Shown: in pieces, positions 36,231 through 44,563 of the stretch
Position numbering within the stretch: position 1 is the first letter of the stretch
Layout of the letters: each line of letters opens with the position of its first letter
Source: Mixta intestinalis
Lineage (GTDB): Bacteria > Pseudomonadota > Gammaproteobacteria > Enterobacterales > Enterobacteriaceae
NCBI RefSeq assembly: GCF_009914055.1
Contig: NZ_CP028271.1
Location: 4,588,001 to 4,652,000, forward strand
DNA: 64,000 bases
Direction of reading: 5' to 3'
Program-made: the position numbers and the translations under genes
Notes under the pieces: model-generated
What the model saw: only the letters and a program-made list of their open reading frames with translations
Told to the model about the DNA's origin: nothing
Database searches by the model: none

Positions 36231-36603
36231 AAAAAACAAACCACAACTTATTTTATACGATATGTCTTCAACAAAGTTCGATCCGCTTAGTGGGTGGGAG
36301 CCTGCTTCTCTTGAAGATACTTATGTAGCTGTTGATTTATGCATTGGGATGAATGATGGTGAAAAAGGAAGCAACTATTTCTATGTAAAAATTGCCACCC
36401 CAGAAGCATTGAGAAAGCGTTCAAAGGATTTTCTCATATCTGAAAACAGGGTTATTGTAATTGATTACTTTGATTATTATTTGCTTAGAAAGGTAATTGA
36501 AAATATTCTAAAAAAATGTACAAGAGAAAATTGGGATGAATCTTGTTTTGTATTACAACGCTATTTTTCATGGGAATATGAAGATTATGAGTATGAAAAA
36601 TAG
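36208..36603 (+). CDS. Imm8-like immunity protein
   Basis: 131 residues, cytoplasmic. FYVKIATPEALRKR in the middle and RYFSWEYEDYEY at the end fit the Imm8 family of polymorphic-toxin immunity proteins. The start is uncertain: the ATG at 36208 lies inside the broken toxin tail and has no clear ribosome site, so translation was probably coupled to the toxin; an internal ATG at 36262 is the alternative. A good terminator follows. Confidence 0.6.
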   Translation: MWTIFGHEKNKPQLILYDMSSTKFDPLSGWEPASLEDTYVAVDLCIGMNDGEKGSNYFYVKIATPEALRKRSKDFLISENRVIVIDYFDYYLLRKVIENILKKCTRENWDESCFVLQRYFSWEYEDYEYEK

Positions 36604-36640
36604 ATGGTTAATTTTTTTAAAGGTAAATAGTAATAAAAAG

Positions 36641-36672
36641 CCGGGAAAGAAATTAACTCTTCCCGGATTTTT
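36641..36672 (+). terminator. Rho-independent terminator closing the rhs remnant array
   Basis: Stem CCGGGAA/TTCCCGG around an AT-rich loop (inner AGA/TCT can extend it), followed by ATTTTTATT. It lies 38 nt after the Imm8-like gene. Confidence 0.75.
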
Positions 36673-36731
36673 ATTATCTCCCCTCGTTAAGTCCACTTAG
36701 CCGACTTTAGACGGCAATGAATTTTGCAAAG

Positions 36732-36836
36732 GGCGTTGACCAGCCGGACGGAACATAACGACAATCCCTTCAGCAGCCACAGCTGGCGCTACGATGGCGT
36801 CGTTCGCCTGCTGGAGCAGGACGGTACGCTGCCTCT
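36732..36836 (+). pseudogene. rhs core remnant with deletion
   Basis: GCGTTGACCAGCCGGACG (compare 31147-31164) jumps to GAACATAACGACAATCCC and onward through a stretch matching 31288-31370 of the intact rhs (HNDNPFS, WRYDGV, LLEQDGTLP). About 120 nt between the two parts are missing. It lies beyond the terminator, so it is the outermost scrap of the array. Confidence 0.8.
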
Positions 36837-36957
36837 TGAGACGAATCCCCTTTGACTCCTTCCTGCGACTCGGTGTTAAATCCTCGCTGGTTTGCCGCCA
36901 TAACAACGATAACTTTAGCTTTTGCGCCTGTGCGCTACTATTTTGACGAGCTCAGCT

Positions 36958-38106
36958 ATGTTTTTCTCACTTTTAACGCGTCTGCTGTTCATCACGGCAT
37001 TGGCAGGTTGCAGCTACGCGAAAGCTGTCGAACTGCCCGATATTTATCGTGCGCCTTTAACGCCTCCCGCAGAAGAATTTACGGTTTTATCACCGGTTAA
37101 TAATCCTTTGGATGAAGAAGCTGACGGCACGTTAGCGGATAAAGAGGCTGAGTCGGCGAAAGAGGTTGTCCCCTCAGTGAATGTAACCTCAGCAGACGCT
37201 GATACCGCAGATATTAACGTCGCGCCCGCAGAATCCCGCCCCAATATGATCGGTATCTCAACGGAAACAAACGATACCGTCGTGCCGCCGTTGGAGAACC
37301 ATGCCGCTGCGCAGCCGTCATCGCAACAGTTGGAAGATGAAGATAGCAGGCAGAACGAAATTATCGCCAGGGTCTGGACAACGGTTCGTCAGCGTCAGCT
37401 TACTCCGCTGCCCAGCGAATGCCTGAGTATGAGCATTGTTGATGATAATGACGATCCGGCCTGGTATCTGATCGATGTGCGGGAAAATCGTAATCATCCC
37501 GCATGCGGCGGCGATCCGGAAACCACTCCGCATCTGTTTTTCTTCAGGGCACATAAAACAGACGGCGTATTGCAAACCGACGCGGGCGTTGAGCCTGAAG
37601 ATTTTTATCCGCTGGAAGAACAACCAGCCGCCGCTCTGACAATGGAAGATTTTGCCGTTCAGGTAAATGGCGTCACGCTAACGCTGGGGCAACCATGGAA
37701 TGAGGATGTCATGATGAGCCTGCCGCCGGAGCGGGCACGCCAGGCGTTAGCGAGTGAGCAAAATGCAGAAACCTCGTACCGTTATTTTCAGCATCGCTAT
37801 GACGCGCTGCTGCTGATCGCTTCCAATGAAAACTGGGAGCGGCTACAGCGTAGCGCCGACGATCGCTACATTATGCAAATTACCCTGGTTGATGGTTCGT
37901 TGACGACGCATCGCGGTATCCATATTGGCGCTTCAGCAGCGGAGATCGTGCGCAGCTACGGGCCGGGCGAGCCCACGGAGCGTGATGGAGAACAGTGGCT
38001 TAGCTGGCATCTGGGGGAGAAAACGCTTTCTGTTCGTCTCAGTGATGGCCTGGTTAGTCAAATTGTTCTGAGTCAGCTTCAGCAGCGCCCGGAAGCTCAC
38101 CATTAA
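36958..38106 (+). CDS. Putative lipoprotein of unknown function
   Basis: 382 residues from the ATG at 36958 (an ATG at 36922 would put 12 extra residues before the signal). The N-terminus MFFSLLTRLLFITALAGC is a lipoprotein signal with lipobox L-A-G-C. An acidic, low-complexity region (about 30-130) follows, then a domain with Cys and His (LPSECLSMSIVDDNDDPAWYLIDV, HPACGG). The last 140 residues include a GIHIGASAAEIVRSYG motif like the repeat-start of small periplasmic domains that measure protein offsets. The family is not named. GC content matches the chromosome, not the rhs tips. It lies between the effector island and prfC, so it could belong to either. Confidence 0.6.
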   Translation: MFFSLLTRLLFITALAGCSYAKAVELPDIYRAPLTPPAEEFTVLSPVNNPLDEEADGTLADKEAESAKEVVPSVNVTSADADTADINVAPAESRPNMIGISTETNDTVVPPLENHAAAQPSSQQLEDEDSRQNEIIARVWTTVRQRQLTPLPSECLSMSIVDDNDDPAWYLIDVRENRNHPACGGDPETTPHLFFFRAHKTDGVLQTDAGVEPEDFYPLEEQPAAALTMEDFAVQVNGVTLTLGQPWNEDVMMSLPPERARQALASEQNAETSYRYFQHRYDALLLIASNENWERLQRSADDRYIMQITLVDGSLTTHRGIHIGASAAEIVRSYGPGEPTERDGEQWLSWHLGEKTLSVRLSDGLVSQIVLSQLQQRPEAHH

Positions 38107-38433
38107 CATCCTGCCAGTTGACTGAAAAAGCCCTTCTCAGACGACGCTTTGCACTGAAGGAAATAGGCGGGACGAAGCGATTTCAGCCTGCTTTTTTTAT
38201 GTACTTAGGGTAAGCTATGCGGCCTCATTACCTGACTTTTCAACATTGTTACACGAGGCTGGCACCCATGTAGACCGCGATGCTTTTCGGCAGCTTTTAT
38301 CTTCGTGCAACAGGCTCGTCAGGTAAACTGCATGGTTCCGGCTTCGGGCCCGGCAATATCGCAGGCCCCTATGAATTAACGGCTGTGTCGCCCCTTTGTC
38401 GCCGCGTCACAGCATCAACAGAAGAACTTATCG
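38107..38433. other. Gap upstream of prfC
   Basis: 327 nt without a gene. A stretch at 38159-38200 with complementary GAAAT/ATTTC arms and a run of eight T could be a terminator for the lipoprotein gene, but the stem is poor. The rest presumably includes the prfC promoter. No tRNA was seen. Confidence 0.3.
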
Positions 38434-40023
38434 ATGTCTAATGCTGCATTTTTGCAAGAAGTGTCGCGTCGGCGCACCTTTGCCATAATCTCTCACCCCG
38501 ACGCCGGTAAAACGACCATTACCGAAAAAGTCCTGCTGTTCGGACAGGCGATTCAGACCGCCGGTACGGTAAAAGGCCGTGGCTCCAGCCAGCACGCTAA
38601 ATCGGACTGGATGGAGATGGAAAAACAGCGTGGGATCTCCATTACTACCTCGGTAATGCAGTTCCCCTATCGCGATAGCCTGGTGAACCTGCTGGATACC
38701 CCAGGGCACGAGGACTTCTCTGAAGATACCTATCGTACTCTGACCGCCGTTGACTGCTGCCTGATGGTGATCGATGCGGCGAAAGGCGTTGAGGATCGTA
38801 CCCGCAAGCTGATGGAAGTTACCCGTCTGCGCGATACGCCGATCCTGACCTTTATGAACAAGCTGGACCGTGATATCCGCGATCCGATGGAACTGCTGGA
38901 TGAGGTTGAGAACGAGCTGAAGATCGCCTGTGCGCCTGTTACCTGGCCAATCGGCTGCGGCAAGCTGTTCAAAGGTGTTTATCATCTTTATAAGGATGAA
39001 ACCTACCTCTATCAAAGCGGCAAGGGCCATACCATCCAGGAAGTGCGCATCGTTAAAGGGCTGGATAACCCTGAGCTGGATAAAGCGGTGGGCGAAGATC
39101 TGGCGGCGCAGCTGCGCGATGAGCTGGAGCTGGTGAAAGGCGCATCTCACGAGTTTGAGCAAGAAGCGTTCCTGGAAGGTGAACTGACGCCGGTCTTCTT
39201 CGGTACGGCGCTGGGTAACTTTGGTGTCGATCATATGCTTGATGGTCTGGTTTCCTGGGCGCCCGCGCCGATGCCGCGCCAGAGCGATACGCGCATCGTC
39301 GAGGCCAGCGAAGAGAAATTTTCCGGTTTCGTCTTTAAGATTCAGGCAAATATGGATCCAAAACACCGTGACCGCGTGGCCTTTATGCGCGTAGTATCGG
39401 GTAAATATGAAAAAGGTATGAAACTGCGTCAGGTACGTATCGGTAAAGATGTGGTGATCTCCGATGCGTTAACCTTTATGGCGGGCGATCGCGCGCACGT
39501 TGAAGAAGCCTATCCGGGCGATATTATCGGCCTGCACAATCACGGTACTATCCAGATTGGCGATACTTTTACCCAGGGCGAAAACATGAAGTTCACCGGT
39601 ATCCCGAACTTTGCGCCAGAGCTGTTCCGCCGTATTCGCCTGCGCGATCCGCTGAAGCAGAAACAATTGCTGAAGGGGCTGGTGCAGCTGTCAGAAGAGG
39701 GCGCGGTACAGGTGTTCCGCCCCATCGCTAATAACGATCTGATCGTTGGTGCCGTCGGTGTCCTGCAGTTTGATGTGGTCGTGGCGCGCCTGAAAAGCGA
39801 GTACAACGTGGAAGCGATCTATGAATCGGTTAACGTGTCGACCGCTCGCTGGGTAGAATGCAGCGACGCGAAGAAATTTGATGAGTTTCAGCGTAAGAAT
39901 GAAATTAACCTGGCGCTGGACGGCGGCGATAATCTGACTTATATCGCACCGACCATGGTTAACCTCAACCTGACGCAGGAACGCTATCCTGAGGTAACGT
40001 TCCGCAAAACGCGCGAACATTAA
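38434..40023 (+). CDS. prfC: Peptide chain release factor 3 (RF3)
   Basis: 529 residues, the same length as E. coli RF3. The GTPase domain has the P-loop HPDAGKTT (about 21-28), RGISITTSVMQF (switch I), DTPGHEDF (switch II) and MNKLDRD. Domains II and III follow, with RIGKDVVISDALTFMAGDR. RF3 removes RF1/RF2 from ribosomes after peptide release. It is the first gene of the E. coli-like block, and its neighbour osmY is also as in E. coli. Confidence 0.98.
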   Translation: MSNAAFLQEVSRRRTFAIISHPDAGKTTITEKVLLFGQAIQTAGTVKGRGSSQHAKSDWMEMEKQRGISITTSVMQFPYRDSLVNLLDTPGHEDFSEDTYRTLTAVDCCLMVIDAAKGVEDRTRKLMEVTRLRDTPILTFMNKLDRDIRDPMELLDEVENELKIACAPVTWPIGCGKLFKGVYHLYKDETYLYQSGKGHTIQEVRIVKGLDNPELDKAVGEDLAAQLRDELELVKGASHEFEQEAFLEGELTPVFFGTALGNFGVDHMLDGLVSWAPAPMPRQSDTRIVEASEEKFSGFVFKIQANMDPKHRDRVAFMRVVSGKYEKGMKLRQVRIGKDVVISDALTFMAGDRAHVEEAYPGDIIGLHNHGTIQIGDTFTQGENMKFTGIPNFAPELFRRIRLRDPLKQKQLLKGLVQLSEEGAVQVFRPIANNDLIVGAVGVLQFDVVVARLKSEYNVEAIYESVNVSTARWVECSDAKKFDEFQRKNEINLALDGGDNLTYIAPTMVNLNLTQERYPEVTFRKTREH

Positions 40024-40338
40024 TCGGTAACGCGCCCTTTTGCGGCGCGTTCTGCAAACATCGCGGAGCCAGCACTGCGCTTCGCGATGTCCCTTTTTAG
40101 TACCACCGCAGATTATTCCTTCCAGCTTACAGACTCCTCTTAAAAAAGCCCACAAATCGCCTTCTTACCTGTTTTTTAACCAGAAAAACGAGACGAATGC
40201 CGATCCTTGTCTATGCTTACCTTGTCGGACGCAAAAAGCGGTGGCGTAGCAGCCCCGGCGTCCTTTTCGGCGGCATCGCGGTTTGTTGTCGCCACGCTTA
40301 CGATTGTGAGTGGAATAACGGATAGAAGGAAGATATCG
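40024..40338 (+). other. Gap between prfC and osmY
   Basis: 315 nt. AACGCGCC/GGCGCGTT (40029-40051) forms a hairpin just after the prfC stop, without a T-run. The remainder presumably contains the osmY promoter, which in E. coli depends on RpoS; no promoter could be fixed by eye. Confidence 0.45.
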
Positions 40339-40953
40339 ATGAGCAAGACTAAGATTACCAAGACTCTGATGGCTGTGATGGTGGGTTCTGCTCTGCTGAG
40401 CGGTTCCGTGCTGGCAGATGAATCCGTCTCGCAGAAAACAGAGAATGCAGCGGATAGCGCAGGGTCAAAAATCGATAGCTCTATGAAAAAAGTTGATGGC
40501 TTTATGGATGACAGCGCCATCACTGCCAAAGCAAAAGCCGCACTGGTAGATGATGAAACCATTAAAAGTACGGATATCTCAGTAGAAACCGATAAAGGCG
40601 TGGTGACGCTAAGCGGTTTTGTTTCTTCTCAGGATCAGGCTGAAAAAGCCGTGGCGCTGGTGAAGAAGGTTGAGGGTGTGAAATCCGTCAGTGACAAACT
40701 ACACGTTAAAGACAGCGAAAAACAATCAGTAAGTGGCTATGCCGGCGATGCCGCTACCACCAGCGAAATCAAAGCTAAATTGTTAGCGGATGACATTGTA
40801 CCGTCCCGGAAAGTAAAAGTTGAAACCACCAACGGTGTCGTTCAGCTCTCTGGCGCGGTAGAGAATAAAGCACAGTCAGATCGTGCTGAAAGTATCGCCA
40901 AAGCTATTGAAGGCGTGAAAAGCGTTAAAAATGACCTGACGGTAAAACCTTAA
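40339..40953 (+). CDS. osmY: Osmotically inducible periplasmic protein OsmY
   Basis: 204 residues. The start is the ATG at 40339 (MSKTKITKTLMAVMVGSALL), with AGAAGGAAG upstream; the open frame extends further 5' but without a signal sequence. The signal peptide ends near VLADE (about residue 27). Two BON domains follow, each with a VVTLSGFV- or VVQLSGAV-type strand and a final GVKSV helix. OsmY is a periplasmic, stress- and stationary-phase protein with reported chaperone activity for outer-membrane proteins. A short linker between the domains holds SEKQSVSGYAGD. Confidence 0.95.
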   Translation: MSKTKITKTLMAVMVGSALLSGSVLADESVSQKTENAADSAGSKIDSSMKKVDGFMDDSAITAKAKAALVDDETIKSTDISVETDKGVVTLSGFVSSQDQAEKAVALVKKVEGVKSVSDKLHVKDSEKQSVSGYAGDAATTSEIKAKLLADDIVPSRKVKVETTNGVVQLSGAVENKAQSDRAESIAKAIEGVKSVKNDLTVKP

Positions 40954-40961
40954 CGCTTTAG

Positions 40962-40986
40962 CGGCGCGGCTGAAACTGTCGCGCCG
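40962..40986 (+). terminator. Hairpin after osmY
   Basis: CGGCGCG/CGCGCCG, 7-bp arms with an 11-nt loop, 8 nt after the osmY stop. No T-run follows, so it is a likely mRNA 3'-end structure rather than a classic terminator. Confidence 0.45.
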
Positions 40987-41082
40987 ATGTGTGGACCCGT
41001 AAAAAAAGAACGTTCATGGGGTGTATTCCCCTGAATTAGCTGAGTAAGCAGTTCGATTTTCACTATGGTAAAGGAGAGGCTT

Positions 41083-41244
41083 ATGTTTCGTTGGGGTATT
41101 ATATTTCTGGTAATCGCTTTGATTGCAGCAGCGTTGGGCTTTGGTGGTTTGGCCGGTACGGCAGCATGGGCCGCTAAAATCGTTTTCGTTGTTGGTATTA
41201 TCCTGTTCCTCGTCAGCCTGTTTACCGGTCGCAGACGTCCATAG
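41083..41244 (+). CDS. ytjA: Small DUF1328 membrane protein YtjA
   Basis: 53 residues, the same length as E. coli YtjA. Two hydrophobic helices (about 5-25 and 29-47) with the Gly/Ala pattern ALGFGGLAGTAAWAAK, and a basic end (GRRRP). AAGGAGAGG at 41070-41079 is a strong ribosome site. The protein is membrane-embedded and of unknown function; it is a neighbour of osmY in E. coli too. Confidence 0.9.
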   Translation: MFRWGIIFLVIALIAAALGFGGLAGTAAWAAKIVFVVGIILFLVSLFTGRRRP

Positions 41245-41299
41245 GTAGGCAGTCTCAACGCTGAACAAAGAGATTCAGTGAAATTAGCGGAGGCCAGTC

Positions 41300-41485
41300 A
41301 TGAATAGCGACATTGTTGTAGGCAAATGGAAACAATGGAAAGGTCAAATGGCGCTAATATGGGCGGAGTGGTTTGATAGCGACGACGCCTGGATGTCAGG
41401 AAACAATGACTGGCTCTCCGGAATTTTGCAGGAAGATTATGGCAGGGAGCAAAACCAAAATAATTCCGATAAGCGGACACGTTAA
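41300..41485 (+). CDS. CsbD-like stress protein
   Basis: 61 residues with the CsbD pattern: VVGKWKQWKGQMALIWAEW, then a small Gly-containing turn and LQEDYGREQ. CsbD proteins are small, hydrophilic, stress-induced and of unknown mechanism. GCGGAGG is placed before the ATG. Its place among osmY and ytjA suggests shared general-stress control. Confidence 0.75.
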   Translation: MNSDIVVGKWKQWKGQMALIWAEWFDSDDAWMSGNNDWLSGILQEDYGREQNQNNSDKRTR

Positions 41486-41493
41486 ATAGCATT

Positions 41494-42549
41494 GTGGGAA
41501 TACATATTCCGATAACGCCAGGCCATATAGCGGCGTTAGCACAACGCCCTTTTACCTCCGGAAAAATGGCGCTGGTTTGTGAAGGGGGAGGGCAACGCGG
41601 TATTTTTACTGCGGGCGTGCTGGACGAGTTTCAACGTGCAAATTTTAATCCTTTTCAGCTCTATCTCGGCACTTCCGCCGGAGCACAAAACCTTTCCGCT
41701 TTTGTCTGTGGTCAACGGGGCTATGCCCGCCGGGTGATCACACGCTATACGACCAATAAACTCTTTTTTGATCCTTTGCGCTTTGCGCGCGGTGGGCATC
41801 TTATCGATCTTGACTGGCTGACAAGTATCACCAGCCAGGAGTTGCCGCTGGCAATGGCGCAAGCGGAAAAACTGCTTGCCGAAGGCAGGGAATTTTATAT
41901 GTGCGCCTGCCGCAGCGATGACTATTCCGCCCGCTATTTTGCGCCGACCAGCGCCAACTGGCTCGATCTTATTAAAGCGTCCAGCGCCATTCCTGGCTTT
42001 TACCGCAGCGGTATTTTACTCGACGATATCCACTATCTTGATGGCGGCATTACCGATGCGATACCGGTACGCGAGGCGGCGCGGCGTGGAGCCAAAACCA
42101 TTATCGTTATCCGTACCGTCCCCTCACAGATGTTTTATACGCCCCACTGGTTGAAACGTATGGAGCGTTGGTTTGCCGGTAGCCCCTGGGTGACGCTGCT
42201 ACAGCAGCATGAAAAAAGCTATTATGAGATCCAACAGTTTATTGAACATCCGCCCGGTGATTTGAATATTATTGAGATTTATCCATCGCGTCCGCTGGCC
42301 AGTAACGCGCTGGGTAGCCGTCTTAGTGCTCTTAATCAGGATTATCATTTAGGACGTCGCTGTGGACGTTATTTTCTTGCTACGCTGGGACGCTGGCTTA
42401 ATCAGAAGGTGTCGCTGGAGACGCCGGTGGTGATTACACCGCCAGCGCCGGTAGCCAATGAACCGGCAATGATCTCAGTAAACCTCAATGAGGTAGTAAA
42501 GAAAAATGCAGAAAACGATGCTGACTATGACAAAGGATCGCTGGCGTGA
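41494..42549 (+). CDS. yjjU: Patatin-like phospholipase family protein YjjU
   Basis: 351 residues from a GTG start at 41494. The patatin fold shows CEGGGQRGIFTAGVLDEF (oxyanion Gly-rich loop), the nucleophile motif GTSAG (about 58-62), and the catalytic DGG (YLDGGI). It should hydrolyse acyl esters, but the substrate of YjjU is unknown. The stop overlaps the GTG start of yjjV by 4 nt, so the two are translationally coupled, as in E. coli. Confidence 0.9.
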   Translation: MGIHIPITPGHIAALAQRPFTSGKMALVCEGGGQRGIFTAGVLDEFQRANFNPFQLYLGTSAGAQNLSAFVCGQRGYARRVITRYTTNKLFFDPLRFARGGHLIDLDWLTSITSQELPLAMAQAEKLLAEGREFYMCACRSDDYSARYFAPTSANWLDLIKASSAIPGFYRSGILLDDIHYLDGGITDAIPVREAARRGAKTIIVIRTVPSQMFYTPHWLKRMERWFAGSPWVTLLQQHEKSYYEIQQFIEHPPGDLNIIEIYPSRPLASNALGSRLSALNQDYHLGRRCGRYFLATLGRWLNQKVSLETPVVITPPAPVANEPAMISVNLNEVVKKNAENDADYDKGSLA

Positions 42550-43319
42550 GGTTTATTGATACTCACTGCCATTTCGATTTCCCTCCTTTTAGCGATTGTC
42601 AACAGGAGAGCCTGGCACTGGCGGCAGAGTCGGGCGTTGGACAGATTATCGTCCCGGCGATTGATGCCACACGCTTCGATAATATTCTGGCGCTGACGCA
42701 GCGTTACCCGGCACTTTATGCCGCGTTAGGCCTGCATCCTGTTGTTATTCAGCAGCACAGTGATGCCGCACTCGCCGCGCTGGAACAGTATGTACGGCAG
42801 CGACCAGCAAAGCTGGTAGCGATCGGCGAGATCGGACTCGATCTTTATATGGACGATCCCCGTTTCGATCGTCAGCAATATTTTCTTGATGCCCAGCTGC
42901 GGCTGGCACGCGATTACGATCTGCCGGTGATTCTGCATTCACGCCGCACCCATGACAAACTGGCCATGCATCTGCGTCGTATCGAGGTGCCGCGGCGTGG
43001 CGTGGTGCACGGTTTCGCCGGTAGTCTGCAACAGGCGCAGGCTTTTATTGCCGCTGGTTACGCTATCGGCGTTGGCGGCACCATCACCTATCCGCGCGCC
43101 AGTAAAACGCGTCAGACGATTGCGCAGCTTCCGCTTTCCTCGCTGCTGTTGGAAACCGATGCGCCTGATATGCCGCTTAACGGCTTTCAGGGTGAACCGA
43201 ATCGGCCAGAGCGCGTGGTTAACATATGGCAAACCCTGTGCGAGTTACGTAAAGAGCCGCCAGAAGAAATTGCCGCCACCATTGCTGATAACAGCATGCG
43301 ACTATTTCAGCTACGCTAA
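42546..43319 (+). CDS. yjjV: TatD-family metal-dependent hydrolase YjjV
   Basis: 257 residues from GTG. TatD features: FIDTHCHFDFPPF (first metal site), AIGEIGLDLYMD (Glu ligand), VILHSRRTHDKL, VVHGFAGS, and LLLETDAPDMP (last Asp ligand). Family members are Mg/Mn-dependent 3'-5' exonucleases or related hydrolases. Coupled to yjjU; the deo control region follows. Confidence 0.93.
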   Translation: MRFIDTHCHFDFPPFSDCQQESLALAAESGVGQIIVPAIDATRFDNILALTQRYPALYAALGLHPVVIQQHSDAALAALEQYVRQRPAKLVAIGEIGLDLYMDDPRFDRQQYFLDAQLRLARDYDLPVILHSRRTHDKLAMHLRRIEVPRRGVVHGFAGSLQQAQAFIAAGYAIGVGGTITYPRASKTRQTIAQLPLSSLLLETDAPDMPLNGFQGEPNRPERVVNIWQTLCELRKEPPEEIAATIADNSMRLFQLR

Positions 43320-43373
43320 AGATCGCAGTTCAAACCGCATTTCTGGCTGTTAAGCCGGTAAAAAAAGGGTGGA

Positions 43374-43389
43374 TGTGATAATTTTCACA
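43374..43389 (+). promoter_or_regulatory. CRP site, upstream, deo control region
   Basis: TGTGATAATTTTCACA is a perfect match to the CRP consensus (TGTGA-N6-TCACA). It is the upstream of two CRP-like sites before deoC, with centres 133 bp apart. Confidence 0.85.
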
Positions 43390-43430
43390 TTTGCCCTTCT
43401 GCGCTATTATGGCGAAGGGAAGCGGTTCCG

Positions 43431-43446
43431 GTTGCGGCCTGTTGCG
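43431..43446 (+). promoter_or_regulatory. Possible CytR operator
   Basis: GTTGCG occurs twice as a direct repeat with a 10-bp period (43431-43436 and 43441-43446), between the two CRP sites. CytR half-sites resemble GTTGCATT, and CytR represses by binding between two CRP dimers. This is an inference from motif and location. Confidence 0.5.
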
Positions 43447-43506
43447 CTTTTTATATGAGATTAGTCACTTTAAATGTAAAATGAATGGTGACGTTTCTTA
43501 ATTAAC

Positions 43507-43522
43507 TGTGAGCTTAAGCACA
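43507..43522 (+). promoter_or_regulatory. CRP site, promoter-proximal, deo control region
   Basis: TGTGAGCTTAAGCACA differs from consensus at one outer base. It is centred about 42 bp before the start point predicted from the TAAAAT (-10) at 43545-43550, the spacing of a class II CRP-activated promoter. Confidence 0.75.
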
Positions 43523-43541
43523 ACAATGAATCTGCCTGCGG

Positions 43542-43557
43542 TGTTAAAATCGTAACA
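43542..43557 (+). promoter_or_regulatory. DeoR operator overlapping the deo promoter
   Basis: TGTTAAAATCGTAACA is a 16-bp near-palindrome with TGTTA/TAACA ends, matching the known DeoR operator (TGTTAGAATTCTAACA) in 12 positions or so. It overlaps the likely -10 TAAAAT, so DeoR would block transcription initiation. The deoR gene is present at 58266-59030. Confidence 0.8.
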
Positions 43558-43675
43558 TCAAAGCGAAACAGCATCGCTGGCAAGGCGAGATGGATCTCAC
43601 CCCTCTTCAAGGAACCAAGACCTCGTGTTGAGCCTTCCACTTGCGGAAGCTCACTCAATTTGTCTGGAGAGCATT

Positions 43676-44455
43676 ATGACTGATGTAACCGCTGCCGCGC
43701 TGCGTGCGCTGAAACTGATGGATCTGACGACCCTTAACGATGATGACACAGATGCGAAAGTGATCGCGCTGTGCCAGCAGGCGAAATCTCCGGCGGGCAA
43801 TACCGCAGCTATCTGTATCTATCCCCGTTTTATCCCGGTGGCGCGTAAAGCGCTGCGCGAGCAGGGTACGCCCGATATTCGTATCGCTACCGTGACCAAC
43901 TTCCCACACGGCAACGACGACATCGAGATCGCGCTGGCGGAAACTCGTGCGGCGATTGCTTACGGTGCGGACGAAGTCGATGTTGTATTCCCTTACCGCA
44001 CCCTGATTGCAGGCGACACGGAAACCGGCTTTAAGCTGGTGAAAGCCTGTAAAGATGCCTGTGCAGCTGCTAACGTGCTGCTGAAGGTGATTATTGAAAC
44101 CGGTGAGCTGAAAGAAGAGGCGCTGATCCGTCAGGCTTCTGAAATCGCTATTGATGCCGGTGCCGATTTCATTAAAACCTCAACCGGTAAAGTTCCGGTC
44201 AACGCTACGCCGGAAGTGGCGAAGATCATGATGGAAGTGATCCGCGATAAAGGCGTTAAAGATCGCGTAGGCTTCAAGCCTGCCGGTGGCGTACGCACTG
44301 CGGAAGACGCTGCGCTCTATCTGCAAATGGCCGATGAGATCCTCGGCAGCGACTGGGCCGATGCGCGTCATTTCCGTTTTGGCGCTTCCAGCCTGCTGGC
44401 CAGCCTGTTAAATGCAGCGGGCTACCAGAGTGCGCGCAGCACCAGCAGCTATTAA
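43676..44455 (+). CDS. deoC: Deoxyribose-phosphate aldolase
   Basis: 259 residues from the ATG at 43676, with CTGGAGAGC before it; the upstream in-frame extension is non-coding. The length equals E. coli DeoC. The Schiff-base lysine is Lys167 in FIKTSTGK; other active-site parts are TVTNFPHG and EVDVVFPYRTL. It splits 2-deoxyribose-5-phosphate into acetaldehyde and glyceraldehyde-3-phosphate, the final step of deoxynucleoside breakdown. It is the first gene of the deoCABD operon, controlled from the region at 43374-43557. Confidence 0.98.
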   Translation: MTDVTAAALRALKLMDLTTLNDDDTDAKVIALCQQAKSPAGNTAAICIYPRFIPVARKALREQGTPDIRIATVTNFPHGNDDIEIALAETRAAIAYGADEVDVVFPYRTLIAGDTETGFKLVKACKDACAAANVLLKVIIETGELKEEALIRQASEIAIDAGADFIKTSTGKVPVNATPEVAKIMMEVIRDKGVKDRVGFKPAGGVRTAEDAALYLQMADEILGSDWADARHFRFGASSLLASLLNAAGYQSARSTSSY

Positions 44456-44471
44456 TTTTCCTTTCAAAACG

Positions 44472-44490
44472 GCGGGCGATAAGCGCCCGC
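44472..44490 (+). terminator. Hairpin between deoC and deoA
   Basis: GCGGGCG/CGCCCGC with an ATAAG loop, 17 nt after deoC, and no T-run. It probably protects the deoC part of the mRNA rather than ending the transcript. Confidence 0.5.
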
Positions 44491-44563
44491 TAAACCTTAC
44501 CCTTCCGTACGGTTGGGGACGCACCAGGCCTGAATGACCGATCCGCTAAACAGGGGGGTTACC

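Noticed and set aside
38107..38433. Search for a tRNA or attachment site as the insertion point of the T6SS/rhs block
   Set aside because: No cloverleaf, integrase or flanking direct repeat could be found next to prfC.
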